Shown here piece after piece: positions 17,191 to 26,731 of a DNA stretch of 64,000 nucleotides (positions are counted from its first letter, which is position 1; each line of letters starts with the position of its first letter). Below the pieces are notes generated by a model that searched no databases, was not told the DNA's origin, and saw nothing but the letters and a program-made list of their open reading frames with translations. Both the position numbers and the translations under genes were made by a program. Source of the stretch: Bacteroidales bacterium 6E (lineage in GTDB: Bacteria; Bacteroidota; Bacteroidia; Bacteroidales; Prolixibacteraceae); assembly GCA_001270045.2 (NCBI GenBank), contig DF970668.1, forward strand, positions 224,142 to 288,141. Direction: 5' to 3'.

Positions 17191-19998
17191 TTACTTGTAC
17201 TCGATCCTGAAGGCATAGCTTCCCGAGCCGATGGCCACGGCCAGCCCACCGCTGGTCGGGATCACCGAGCCGATGCCTTGCACGTTCCCGGCAGGCTGGT
17301 TGTTCTCCCAAAGTTTCACGCCGCCCTCATACAAGGCAAATTCCCTGTCGCCTTCCACCGGAAGCAGCACGGTGCCGCGTGTGTTGGCCGGAAGGGTAAC
17401 CTGGTGGGTAAACGATCCTGCATCCTTTTGCCAGTCCGACACTACCTCGCCGGCCACTGTTCCCACCGAAGCCCGGGCATGGTCGAGACCGGCGGGCACG
17501 TGTGGTTCAATCCGGATGTCCTTATATCCTGCCGAAGTACCCTCCATGGGCGACTGTATACCAGCCAGGTACTTGAAGAAGTATTCGGTGATGGAGCCAA
17601 ACATCTGGTGGTTATGCGAATTCTTGCCCGACCACTCCTCAAGCAGGGTGGTGGCGCCGTTTTCGATCCAGTAGCCGAAGCTTGGCCAGGTGGTCTGGGT
17701 GGCCACCCGGTAGGCCAGTTCGTTCTCGCCGCCCTGCACCAGCACCGGCCACAGGTATTTGGTGCCGATGATGCCCGTGTTCAGGTGGTTCCCCCGGGCG
17801 CGGATGTCATCCACGATGGTCTGGAACACCTTTTCCCGGTATCCGGCAGGCACCATGTCCCCCACCAGGGCCAGCAGCTGGTAGGTCTGGTATGTCTCTT
17901 GCGTCCCGTACAACCCGGTTTCCGGGTCAAAGAACCTGCGGTTGAAATGCTCCCTGATGGTATCGGCCTGTGCGGCATAATACGTCTGGTCTCCGGTGTG
18001 GCCCAGCGTGCCGGCTATTTCGGAAAGCAGCCGGTTGTTGTAATAATAATAGAAGGTATTGACCACCGCATGCACCGGACAATCACTCTGCGCGGGGGCA
18101 CACCACTCGCCCAGCGAATACCAGTAGCCGTCGAAGTTGTCGATGATCCATGGTTCCGAAGGATCATCATCGAGGCTGCCCAGCGCCTTCAGGTAGGCCA
18201 GGTATCGTTTCATGGTGGGATAATGGTCCTCCACGATGCGGGTATCGCCATAATAATGCTTCATCCAGTAAGGGATCAGGACATAGGCGCTGCCCCAGGC
18301 CACGCCGCCGCCCATGCCGCCCACCAGCACCGGCGAGGTGTTGGGGATCCGGCCGTTATCCTGCTGCGAATCGCGCATGTCGTTGAGCCATTTGGTATAA
18401 AACGGCGCCATTTCGAAGTCGTGCATCGACGTCTCGGCAATCACCTGTCCGTCGCCATTGTACGCCCCCTTTTCGCGGTGCGGACAATCGGTGGGGTAGC
18501 TCTGCATGTTCCCCATCTGCGACCACACACCGGCGCGGTAGATGCGGTTTAGCAATGAATCCGACGATTCGAACCGGCTGTTGCGCGGATTGGCCGAGCG
18601 TACCACCCTGCCAGTGATTTTCAGTTGGGTGGGGGTAGAATTGTCACTGGTGGCCACCTCGATGTAACGCATGCCCGTATAGAAGAACCGGGGTTCGTAA
18701 ACCTTCAAACCGTCCCCCTTCAGGGTATAGTCGGTCCAGGTCTGTGCATGGTACCGGTGTTTGGTGCTCATCTTGTCGCCCTCTTCGAGCGGTTTCGAAA
18801 ACAGCGAGTCATTCAGGGTTTCCGATCCCCGTATGCGAACCGTCATCCCCGGTGTTCCCTCAATCTCCATCTTCCACCATCCGGCAATGTTTTGTCCGAG
18901 GTCAAACAGGAACACCCCCGGTTCAGGATTGGTCTGTGCCACCGGCACGATGGTTTCGGTCACCTTGATCGGCGGAGTGAGCTGCGATTTCAGTTTTCCC
19001 CCGGGTTCCCTGGCTATGGTTACCGGTTGCCAGGCCGGGTCGTCAAAACCGTTTTCCGACCAGCCTGCAGGTTCCTTGTTGGCATCGTAATCCTCGCCTC
19101 CGTAAAGATTATTGAAGGTGATGGGCCCCTCCCCTGTTTTCCACGAATCGTCGGAGACCACCACTGATTGGCTGCCATCGGCATAGGTGACCATCAGCTG
19201 CATAATCAGGCAGGGATTGCCCAGCGAGCCGTCGCCCTGTCCCCAGCTATAGCGGTCGGGGGTACGTCGCAGGTTCCAGGCACCGTTGCCCAGCATGGCG
19301 CCCACCGTATTGGTTCCCTTTTCGAGAAACTCCGTCACGTCATATACTGAATACAATATCGTTTCGCGGTAGTCGGTCACCCCCGGGTCGAGCACATGGT
19401 CGCCCACCTTTTGCCCATTCAGGTACAACTCATAAAACCCGGCGGCCGTTACGTAGGCATACGCCTCTTTCACCCGCTTTTCGGCCACAAACTCCTTGCG
19501 CAGGAGCGGACTGGCATCCACGATTTCGGCGGCCGTGGTGATCCACTGCGCCTGCCAATCATTTTCGGCCAGCAGTCCGGTGTGAAAGAAGGCAGGTTCG
19601 CTCCAAACGGCATCGTGGTCGTTAACCCACACCCCAACCCTCCAGAAGTAGCGGGTATTGCTTTTCAGGGCATTGCCTTCCCAATCGATGTTGACACTCT
19701 CACCCGAGCTGACTACACCCGAATCCCAGGCATCGCCCGTTTCCTGTCGGACGGCCTTTTCCGATTCGCCCACGATGATCCGGTAAGCCACCTGGACGAC
19801 ATCACGCTCACGGGAGTCGATCTTCCACGAAAAGCGGGGCTGGGCCACATCCACGCCCAGCGGGTTGGTGAGGTATTCGACTGTCAGGGAGGTCACCTGG
19901 TGCGATTTGGGCGACTGGCACGAGAAGGCAGCCGCCATGGCAAGGACGAGCACCCATATGCGGAACGGCCCGGCGAATAGTTGGTTTATCTTTTTCAT
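17191..19998 (-). CDS. GH78 alpha-L-rhamnosidase, lipoprotein
   Basis: This 935-residue protein has a leader ending in AAAFSC (Cys about 27). The N-terminal block NPLGVDVAQPRFSWKI is the start of Bac_rhamnosid_N. Carbohydrate-binding sandwich domains follow, with AYAYVTAAGFYELYLNG and NGDGSLG-type turns. The (alpha/alpha)6 catalytic domain starts near residue 480. In it, DCPHREKGAYNGDGQ near 510 carries the conserved Asp and the catalytic acid Glu, in a variant of the usual DCPQRDER block. SHNHQMFGSITEYFFK near 800 precedes the C-terminal sandwich. It should cleave terminal alpha-rhamnosyl residues. It is the first gene of the GH78-rhaT-rhaA operon. Confidence 0.93.
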   Translation of the reverse strand: MKKINQLFAGPFRIWVLVLAMAAAFSCQSPKSHQVTSLTVEYLTNPLGVDVAQPRFSWKIDSRERDVVQVAYRIIVGESEKAVRQETGDAWDSGVVSSGESVNIDWEGNALKSNTRYFWRVGVWVNDHDAVWSEPAFFHTGLLAENDWQAQWITTAAEIVDASPLLRKEFVAEKRVKEAYAYVTAAGFYELYLNGQKVGDHVLDPGVTDYRETILYSVYDVTEFLEKGTNTVGAMLGNGAWNLRRTPDRYSWGQGDGSLGNPCLIMQLMVTYADGSQSVVVSDDSWKTGEGPITFNNLYGGEDYDANKEPAGWSENGFDDPAWQPVTIAREPGGKLKSQLTPPIKVTETIVPVAQTNPEPGVFLFDLGQNIAGWWKMEIEGTPGMTVRIRGSETLNDSLFSKPLEEGDKMSTKHRYHAQTWTDYTLKGDGLKVYEPRFFYTGMRYIEVATSDNSTPTQLKITGRVVRSANPRNSRFESSDSLLNRIYRAGVWSQMGNMQSYPTDCPHREKGAYNGDGQVIAETSMHDFEMAPFYTKWLNDMRDSQQDNGRIPNTSPVLVGGMGGGVAWGSAYVLIPYWMKHYYGDTRIVEDHYPTMKRYLAYLKALGSLDDDPSEPWIIDNFDGYWYSLGEWCAPAQSDCPVHAVVNTFYYYYNNRLLSEIAGTLGHTGDQTYYAAQADTIREHFNRRFFDPETGLYGTQETYQTYQLLALVGDMVPAGYREKVFQTIVDDIRARGNHLNTGIIGTKYLWPVLVQGGENELAYRVATQTTWPSFGYWIENGATTLLEEWSGKNSHNHQMFGSITEYFFKYLAGIQSPMEGTSAGYKDIRIEPHVPAGLDHARASVGTVAGEVVSDWQKDAGSFTHQVTLPANTRGTVLLPVEGDREFALYEGGVKLWENNQPAGNVQGIGSVIPTSGGLAVAIGSGSYAFRIEYK

Positions 19999-20139
19999 GG
20001 TTGGTCGTATTGATCTACGTTGTCAAGAAAGCCTTAAAATTAGGGGATTCCTTGTAATATCCCCCCTTATGTAAAGAAAAAAACAGGGAAAATCATGGCA
20101 GTCTCCCCTTTTTGCAGAAACCGGGATCCACATAAATAA

Positions 20140-20166
20140 AGAGGGTGACCAATTCGGCCACCCTCT
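20140..20166 (-). terminator. Intrinsic terminator after maeB
   Basis: GAGGGTG (20141-20147) and CACCCTC (20159-20165) form a stem extended by an A-T pair. On the minus strand it is followed by TTTATTTATG. It lies 28 bases past the maeB stop, so it should end the maeB transcript and separate it from the GH78 gene. Confidence 0.7.
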
Positions 20167-20193
20167 CCGTACATTATTATATATACGGTGTCA

Positions 20194-22464
20194 TCACCCC
20201 TTTTCCTGGGCATCGATCACGGCGATGGCCGTCATGTTGACGATCTCGCGCACCGAGCTGTCCATCTGCAGGATATGCACCGGCTTCTTCATCCCCATCA
20301 GGATGGGGCCGATGGCCTCGTAACCCGACAGTGACTGGAGCGTTTTGTAAAGGATGTTCCCCGAGTTGAGGTCGGGGAAAATGATGGCGTTGACCTGTCG
20401 GTTCCCGATTCGCGTAAAAGGATACTTTTCATTCCTGAGATTTTCGTCGAAGATGATGTTGGCCTGCATTTCGCCGTCGACGACCAGTTCGGGCATCTCG
20501 CGGTGAAGAATCTGCACCGCCTCCCATACATGCGCATGCTCACCCGGTCCCCGGTACGAACCCAGGGTACCGAAAGAGGCAAAAGCCATCACCGGCTCGA
20601 TCCCGAAATGGCGTATCTCCTTAGCCGTCATCTTCGCGATATCAACCAGGGCGCGGGCGTCGGGCTGCACGTTGACCGTGGTGTCGGCCAGGAACAGCGG
20701 CCCCCGTTTGGTCATGATCACATACATGCCCGCAATGCGCTTGCAGTGTTCGTCGACGCCTATGCAATGGAGGGCTGGACGTATGGTATTGGGATAATTT
20801 CGCGAAAAGCCCGACAGGAACGCATCGGCCATTCCCGTCTCGACCATCATGGCCCCGAAATAGTCGCGGTTCATCATCATTTCGGTGGCATCCTCAAAGG
20901 TCATGCCCTTCCGTTTTCTCTTTTCGTACAGCTTATGGGCAAAGTCTTCGCGCAGCGAAGCCGTTTCCGGGGCATGCAGGTCGATGATCTCCGGACTGGG
21001 GATATGCAGCGAATGTTCGCGGATCAGTCCCTCGATGATTTCGCGGTTGCCCACCAGCACCGGGTGCGCCATGTTGTCGCCCATGACCGTCTCGACGGCC
21101 TTGAGGATCCTGAAATTGTTGGCTTCGGCATACACCACCCGTTTGGGCTGGGCAGCCGACTTGTTGCGCAGGTACATCACCAGGGTATTATCGATCCCCA
21201 GCCGCTGCCTGAGTCCCGCCCGGTAGGCATCCCAGTCGGTGATCGGCTCGCGCGCAACGCCAGTCTCCATGGCCGCCTGCGCCACTGCCGGGGCCACCCG
21301 GGTGATCAGCCGCGGATCGAGCGGTTTGGGAATCAGGTACTCCCTGCCAAACGAGATGTTGCCCATGTTATAGGCCTGGCTTACCATGTAGGGGACATCC
21401 TCGCGCGTGAGCGACTGCAGGGCATACACTGCCGCAATTTTCATCTCCTCGTTGATGGTCGAAGCCCTCACGTCGAGTGCCCCCCTGAAGATGAAGGGAA
21501 AACCCAGCACGTTGTTGACCTGGTTGGGATAATCGCTGCGGCCCGTGGCCATGATGATGTCGGGACGCGATTCCATGGCCGTTTCGTAGGCGATTTCGGG
21601 ATCCGGGTTGGCCAGGGCGAACACGATCGGGTTGGCGGCCATGCTTCTCACCATTTCGGGGGATACCACATTGGCCACCGACAATCCCAGGAATACGTCG
21701 GCATTCACCATGGCTTCGGCCAGTGTCGAAACTTCGCGGTCGGTCACGAACTGCATCTTCACGGGGTTGAGGTCCTTGCGGTTCCGGTTGAGCACCCCCT
21801 TGCTGTCGACCATCACGATGTTTCCGGGGAGGGCCCCCAACGAAAGGTAGAGCTTGATGCACGAAACCGCTGCGGCCCCGGCGCCGTTCACCACGATGCG
21901 CACCTCACCGATCTTCTTGCCCGCCAGTTCGAGGGCATTCAGCAAAGCCGCACCCGATATGATGGCCGTGCCGTGTTGGTCGTCGTGGAATACCGGAATA
22001 TCGAGCATCCCCTTCAGCTTCTCCTCGATGTAGAAACATTCGGGCGCCTTGATGTCCTCGAGGTTAATCCCCCCGAAGGTCGGGGCGATGGCCCTTACCA
22101 CCTCGATCAGGCGGTCGGGGTCCTTCTCGTCGACCTCAATGTCGAACACGTCGATGTCGGCAAACCGCTTGAACAAGATGCCCTTGCCCTCCATGACCGG
22201 CTTTCCGGCTACCGGGCCGATATCGCCCAGTCCCAGGACCGCGGTCCCGTTCGACACGACGGCCACCAGGTTGCCCTTGGCCGTGTAAAGGTATGCATCC
22301 TCAGGACGCTCATGGATGTCGAGACAAGGCTGGGCCACACCCGGGGTGTAGGCCAGCGACAGGTCGTGTTGTGTACTGCTTGGTTTGGTGGCGATGACCT
22401 CGATCTTCCCGCGACGGCCCATGGAATGGTAATCCAGGGCCTCTTGCCTGCTTATTTTAGCCAT
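20194..22464 (-). CDS. maeB: NADP-dependent malic enzyme with phosphotransacetylase-like C-terminus
   Basis: The start at 22464 ([14 protein letters not shown]) gives 756 residues, close to E. coli MaeB (759); the frame extends 12 codons further upstream without family similarity. Malic-enzyme N-terminal ([31 protein letters not shown]) and NAD-binding domains ([37 protein letters not shown]) occupy residues 1-420. The remainder is the phosphate acetyl/butyryltransferase-like regulatory domain ([26 protein letters not shown]-like [12 protein letters not shown]). It decarboxylates malate to pyruvate with NADPH formation. It is a housekeeping gene, divergent from tpx and unrelated to the flanking glycan loci. 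Confidence 0.95.
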   Translation of the reverse strand: MAKISRQEALDYHSMGRRGKIEVIATKPSSTQHDLSLAYTPGVAQPCLDIHERPEDAYLYTAKGNLVAVVSNGTAVLGLGDIGPVAGKPVMEGKGILFKRFADIDVFDIEVDEKDPDRLIEVVRAIAPTFGGINLEDIKAPECFYIEEKLKGMLDIPVFHDDQHGTAIISGAALLNALELAGKKIGEVRIVVNGAGAAAVSCIKLYLSLGALPGNIVMVDSKGVLNRNRKDLNPVKMQFVTDREVSTLAEAMVNADVFLGLSVANVVSPEMVRSMAANPIVFALANPDPEIAYETAMESRPDIIMATGRSDYPNQVNNVLGFPFIFRGALDVRASTINEEMKIAAVYALQSLTREDVPYMVSQAYNMGNISFGREYLIPKPLDPRLITRVAPAVAQAAMETGVAREPITDWDAYRAGLRQRLGIDNTLVMYLRNKSAAQPKRVVYAEANNFRILKAVETVMGDNMAHPVLVGNREIIEGLIREHSLHIPSPEIIDLHAPETASLREDFAHKLYEKRKRKGMTFEDATEMMMNRDYFGAMMVETGMADAFLSGFSRNYPNTIRPALHCIGVDEHCKRIAGMYVIMTKRGPLFLADTTVNVQPDARALVDIAKMTAKEIRHFGIEPVMAFASFGTLGSYRGPGEHAHVWEAVQILHREMPELVVDGEMQANIIFDENLRNEKYPFTRIGNRQVNAIIFPDLNSGNILYKTLQSLSGYEAIGPILMGMKKPVHILQMDSSVREIVNMTAIAVIDAQEKG

Positions 22465-22734
22465 AGTTTCGGTTGATTTAATTTTCCGATGAAGGTACAC
22501 AGAATCAAGCGCTTGTGAAATTGAAACATATCAATGGAAAGGTTGATTTCCCGGGCGGTTTTTTACGCATCTGCATCAATACCTTTCCCAAAACCCTGGT
22601 GGATGATGATTGTTTGCCCCTTTCACGGCAGGGCCAAATGATCACGCAGGAGGCAATCATGGAAAAATTCCCGTAAGGCAGAAACAAAACCCGTCCGGAA
22701 TTCGTTATAGGAACAATTCTTAAAAGATTTTGAC

Positions 22735-23253
22735 ATGAAAAAAGACAATACCAAAGTGACCTTCAAGGGAAATCCCATGACCCTGCTGGGCGAGCCCGTG
22801 AAAGTGGGTGACAAGGCCCCCGATTTCAGCGTGATTGACGCCACCCTTAGCCCGAAAAGCCTGAAAGACTATGCAGGCAAGGTAAAGGTGATGGCCATTT
22901 ACCCGTCGATCGATACCGGCATTTGCGCCGCGCAGAACCGGAAGTTCAACGAACTTGCCACGAAAATGTCGGACGACATCGTCGTGCTGTCCATATCGTG
23001 CGACCTGCCCTTTGCCCAGAGCCGTTTCTGCGGGGCCGAGGGACTGAACAACGTGGTGACCCTTTCTGACCACAAGGCGACCGACTTCGGGCTGAACTAC
23101 GGGTTCCTGATCGAGGAGCTGAGGCTGCTCGCCCGCGGCACCGTGATCGTCGACAAAAACGACACCGTGCAATACGTCGAATTCGTTCCCGAGATCGCCA
23201 CCGAGCCCAATTACGATGCGGCGATGGCGGTCATCAACAAGCTGATGGCTTAA
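22735..23253 (+). CDS. tpx: Thiol peroxidase, atypical 2-Cys peroxiredoxin
   Basis: The 172-residue protein matches Tpx (E. coli 168). The peroxidatic cysteine is Cys64 in PSIDTGICAAQNRKFN and the resolving cysteine is Cys99 in LPFAQSRFCGAEG, the typical helix-to-helix arrangement of this subfamily. It reduces hydroperoxides using thioredoxin in the cytoplasm or periplasm; no signal peptide is seen. It is monocistronic, ending in a strong terminator, and divergent from maeB with 270 bases between the two starts. Confidence 0.96.
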   Translation: MKKDNTKVTFKGNPMTLLGEPVKVGDKAPDFSVIDATLSPKSLKDYAGKVKVMAIYPSIDTGICAAQNRKFNELATKMSDDIVVLSISCDLPFAQSRFCGAEGLNNVVTLSDHKATDFGLNYGFLIEELRLLARGTVIVDKNDTVQYVEFVPEIATEPNYDAAMAVINKLMA

Positions 23254-23280
23254 CATATTCAATTAAAATATCCCTCCCAA

Positions 23281-23312
23281 AACGGCACCCTCGGTTGTGC
23301 CGTTTTTTTTTT
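23281..23312 (+). terminator. Intrinsic terminator of tpx
   Basis: AACGGCAC (23281-23288) pairs with GTGCCGTT (23297-23304) around an eight-base loop and runs directly into a stretch of Ts. It begins 28 bases after the tpx stop and insulates tpx from the susC operon. Confidence 0.93.
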
Positions 23313-23381
23313 CGCCAAACCTGTCGTAATTACAATTTCATTTTCACGGTATTGAACCAAATTGAAAATTGTTTGTTCGGG

Positions 23382-23407
23382 ACTTTTAAAATATTGTTTT
23401 TAAAAGT
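23382..23407 (+). promoter_or_regulatory. Perfect palindrome upstream of the susC promoter (operator candidate)
   Basis: ACTTTTAAAA (23382-23391) and TTTTAAAAGT (23398-23407) are perfect inverted repeats separated by six bases. The centre lies about 40 bases upstream of the TATGTTTG box at 23433. No TTG -33 element is found at the normal spacing, and this site sits just upstream of where it would be. That fits binding of an activator, but the protein is unknown. Confidence 0.45.
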
Positions 23408-23432
23408 TAAAATAGTTTAAAATGATTTTTTG

Positions 23433-23440
23433 TATGTTTG
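23433..23440 (+). promoter_or_regulatory. Candidate -7 box of the susC promoter
   Basis: TATGTTTG matches the Bacteroidota TAnnTTTG consensus. Transcription would begin near 23447, giving an AT-rich leader of about 44 bases without a Shine-Dalgarno sequence before the susC ATG, as is common for Bacteroidota sus operons. The missing -33 element suggests regulated use. Confidence 0.5.
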
Positions 23441-23490
23441 CGAATTGAGGGTTGTACATGTAAAAAATTATTAATCTTAATTAATTGTTT

Positions 23491-26400
23491 ATGAGAAAAA
23501 TCGCGCTATTAGTCCTGGCAGTAGCCTTTATTGGCCTGCAGGCGGTTAACGCTCAGGTAAGGCGTATCACCGGTACTGTCACCAGTGCCGAGGATGGCCT
23601 GACCATACCTGGAGCATCGGTTGTTGTCAAGGGGACATCAATCGGAACCATCACCAACGCTGATGGTGTCTATAATCTGGATGTCCCGCAAGAGGCAACC
23701 ACCATAGTCGTATCCTTTGTGGGTATGCGCACGGCAGAAATGCCCATTACCGGAACTACCCTGGATGTGGTTCTGCAATCCGACGTGATCGGTGTCGACG
23801 AGGTTGTGGTTGTCGGTTACGGTACCGCCACCCGACAGTCGTTCGTCGGTTCGATCAAGTCGATCAAGAGTGAAAACATACAGGCGAAATCGATCTCCAA
23901 CGTTTCACAGTCACTCGCTGGTGAAGCTGCAGGGGTGAACGTCATCAACACATCCGGACAGCCGGGTACCACTGCCACCATCCGTATCCGCGGATTCGGG
24001 TCTGTCAACGGTAACCGTGATCCATTGTATGTGCTCGACGGCGTGCCATTTTCAGGTGCATTGAGCTCAATCAACCCCAACGATATTGAATCGACCACCA
24101 TCCTGAAAGACGCCACCGCAACCGCCATTTACGGATCAAGGGGCGCCAACGGTGTCATCCTGCTCACCACCAAATCGGGCCGTGCCGGCACTTCACTCAT
24201 CGAAGCCGACATCAAGACCGGTATCAACGTCAGCGGACTTCCCCGTTACAGCACCATCAAGTCGCCCGAGGAATACATCGGGTTAAGCTGGGAAGCCCTC
24301 TACAACAGGGGCGTGGCCTCAGGTAACGCCAATCCCGTCAACTTTGCCAACACCAACCTCTTCGGGCCCAGCGGCATCTCACCCAAATACAACCTCTGGA
24401 GCGTGGCCGGTGCCGAACTGATCGACCCCGAAACCCGCATGGTAAAAGCAGGCGTCAGCCGCAAGTATGATCCCGAAAACTGGGAAGACTTTGGTTTCCA
24501 GAGCTCACAAAGGACCGAAGGTAACCTCGTGTTCCGCGGCGGTAGCGAAAGCACCAAGTATTTCACCTCTTTCGGTTACCTGAAAGACGTCGGTTACATC
24601 ATCAACTCCGATTTCGAAAGATACAGTGCCACCCTGAACCTCGAAAGCATGGTCAAGCCATGGTTATCGGTCAACTCAAAAATGAGCTACACCGGATCGA
24701 CCACCAACAATAACGGCCAGTCGTCCGACTCAGGCAGCATCTTCTGGTTTGTCGACAACCTGCCACCGATTTACCCATTGTTCCTCCGCGACGAGCAGAC
24801 AGGCGACATCGTGCCTGACCCCATCTTCGGCGGAAACCAGTACGACTATGGTGTGGGCAGGGGATTCGGCGCACTGACCAACTCGATTGCCGATGCACAC
24901 TTCGACAGAAGCGAAACCAAGGCCAACCAGCTGGCAGGTAACTTCGGCGGAACCATCCGTTTCACCAAGCACCTGAGCCTCGAAAACACTTTCGGCGCAC
25001 AGCTCTACGCCAGCAAATACAACGGCCTCAACAACCCGTTCTACGGTTCGTCGGCCGGACAGGGCGGTTCGATCTACAAGGTCGACCAGCTCATGATCAC
25101 CTGGAACTTCCTGAACCTGCTCCGCTACAAGAACAGCTTCGGAAAACACAACATCGAAGCCCTCGTTGCCCACGAAAGCAACTTCTGGGAAAGGAAATAC
25201 CAGACCGCCAGCAAGCACAAGATGGTCCATCCCGATATCGACGACCTGAACAACTTCGTGATCGTTTCTTCGCCTCCCACCTCGTATACCGATGGTGTAC
25301 GCCTCGAAAGTTACTTCGGGCAGGTGAACTACAACATGGACGAAAAATATTTCCTGTCGGCTTCCGTACGTCGTGACGGTTCTTCCAGGTTTATCGGCGA
25401 CAACAAATGGGATACCTTCGGATCGGTCGGTTTCTCATGGGTAGTCAGCAACGAAAACTTCATGCAGGGCATCGAGGTTCTCGACTACCTGAAATACAAG
25501 ATCAGCTACGGTATCATGGGTGAACAGGCCGGTATCGGTTTCTACCCCGGATACAACACCTTCGACGTGAGCAACCTGAACGACCAGATCTCGATCTCGG
25601 AAAGAAACATCGGTAACCCCGACCTGACCTGGGAAACCTCGAAAATGTTCCAGACCGGTATTGAATTCGGACTCGGCAAATTCCTCGACGGTAGCATCGA
25701 CTACTACATGAAGAATACCGACAACCTGCTGTTCGACCGTCGTGTAGGACCATCCGTAGGTTACGCGCTGATTACCGTGAACGATGGCGTTCTCCGCAAC
25801 AGCGGGCTTGAGTTCGACCTCACCGCCCACCTGCTCAACACCGACAACTACGGCCTCGATTTCACCATCAACGGTGAACTGCTGCAGAACAAGCTGATCA
25901 ACATGCCGATTGACCCGGCCACCGACCTGCCGAAGGTAATTGACATCGCCGCACCGTTTGGCCGTTCGGAAGGACACTCACTGTTCGATTTCTACATGAG
26001 GGAATGGGCCGGTGTTGATCCGTCAAACGGAACCGGAATGTGGTACCAGTACTTCCACGATGCCAACGGCAACGGCGTGGTTGACTCAGGCGAAGGCATC
26101 GCATCGATGCACGAATGGGAAGCCGAGAACCCCGACAAGGCCGTCAGCAAGACCGTGACCAAAACTTACGCCAACGCCACCCAGGCATACATCGGCAAAT
26201 CGGCCATCCCGAAAGTGCGTGGCGGTTTCCGTCTGTCAGGCCGACTGTTCAACTTCGACGCATCGGCACAGTTCATTTACAGCCTCGGCGGTTATGCATA
26301 CGACAACGCCTATGCCATCCTGATGAACAACGACCAGATCGGTTCAAACAACTGGCATACCGACATCAAGAACAGGTGGCAGAAGCCCGGTGACATCACC

Positions 26401-26697
26401 AACGTTCCCCGTCTGTCGAGCAACTACGACATCAACGTGGTCAGCCAGTCAACCAGGTACCTGAGCAAATCCGACTTCCTCTCGCTCAATAACGTCAGGA
26501 TCGGCTACACTGTCCCGAAACGCTGGACCGAAAAGATCAGGGTCAACGACCTGAACGTATTCGCATCGGGCGACAACCTCTTCCTGTTAAGTGCCAGGGA
26601 TGGTTTCAACCCGTCGACCAACGAAGCCGGAACTTCATCGATGTACCGTTACTCCCCGCTGAGTACCTACACATTCGGTTTAAGACTCAGATTCTAG
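23491..26697 (+). CDS. SusC/RagA-family TonB-linked outer-membrane transporter
   Basis: The ATG at 23491 gives 1068 residues; an in-frame TTG two codons earlier is less likely. A signal peptide ends in AVNAQ (about residue 22). It is followed by a carboxypeptidase-D-like regulatory domain (RRITGTVTSAEDGLTIPGAS), a TonB box and linker (GVDEVVVVGYGTA), the plug (NDIESTTILKDATATAIYG) and a 22-strand barrel ending in the aromatic TFGLRLRF. There is no extra N-terminal signalling domain, so it does not look like a FecA-type transducer by itself. With the SusD gene 34 bases downstream it should form a pedal-bin importer for oligosaccharides. It is oriented away from the rhamnose/fucose genes but is the only such pair in the window. 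Confidence 0.96.
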   Translation: MRKIALLVLAVAFIGLQAVNAQVRRITGTVTSAEDGLTIPGASVVVKGTSIGTITNADGVYNLDVPQEATTIVVSFVGMRTAEMPITGTTLDVVLQSDVIGVDEVVVVGYGTATRQSFVGSIKSIKSENIQAKSISNVSQSLAGEAAGVNVINTSGQPGTTATIRIRGFGSVNGNRDPLYVLDGVPFSGALSSINPNDIESTTILKDATATAIYGSRGANGVILLTTKSGRAGTSLIEADIKTGINVSGLPRYSTIKSPEEYIGLSWEALYNRGVASGNANPVNFANTNLFGPSGISPKYNLWSVAGAELIDPETRMVKAGVSRKYDPENWEDFGFQSSQRTEGNLVFRGGSESTKYFTSFGYLKDVGYIINSDFERYSATLNLESMVKPWLSVNSKMSYTGSTTNNNGQSSDSGSIFWFVDNLPPIYPLFLRDEQTGDIVPDPIFGGNQYDYGVGRGFGALTNSIADAHFDRSETKANQLAGNFGGTIRFTKHLSLENTFGAQLYASKYNGLNNPFYGSSAGQGGSIYKVDQLMITWNFLNLLRYKNSFGKHNIEALVAHESNFWERKYQTASKHKMVHPDIDDLNNFVIVSSPPTSYTDGVRLESYFGQVNYNMDEKYFLSASVRRDGSSRFIGDNKWDTFGSVGFSWVVSNENFMQGIEVLDYLKYKISYGIMGEQAGIGFYPGYNTFDVSNLNDQISISERNIGNPDLTWETSKMFQTGIEFGLGKFLDGSIDYYMKNTDNLLFDRRVGPSVGYALITVNDGVLRNSGLEFDLTAHLLNTDNYGLDFTINGELLQNKLINMPIDPATDLPKVIDIAAPFGRSEGHSLFDFYMREWAGVDPSNGTGMWYQYFHDANGNGVVDSGEGIASMHEWEAENPDKAVSKTVTKTYANATQAYIGKSAIPKVRGGFRLSGRLFNFDASAQFIYSLGGYAYDNAYAILMNNDQIGSNNWHTDIKNRWQKPGDITNVPRLSSNYDINVVSQSTRYLSKSDFLSLNNVRIGYTVPKRWTEKIRVNDLNVFASGDNLFLLSARDGFNPSTNEAGTSSMYRYSPLSTYTFGLRLRF

Positions 26698-26731
26698 TAT
26701 GACAATCAAATTTTTATACAAAGTGGTTATT

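Noticed and set aside
17138..17311. N-terminal extension of RhaT
   Set aside because: The 58 extra codons are Arg-rich, overlap the GH78 gene and precede the normal RhaT start MNFLVGL.
20503..22476. 657-codon open frame opposite maeB
   Set aside because: It is a mirror of the high-GC maeB coding pattern, His/Gly/Arg-rich, with no family resemblance.
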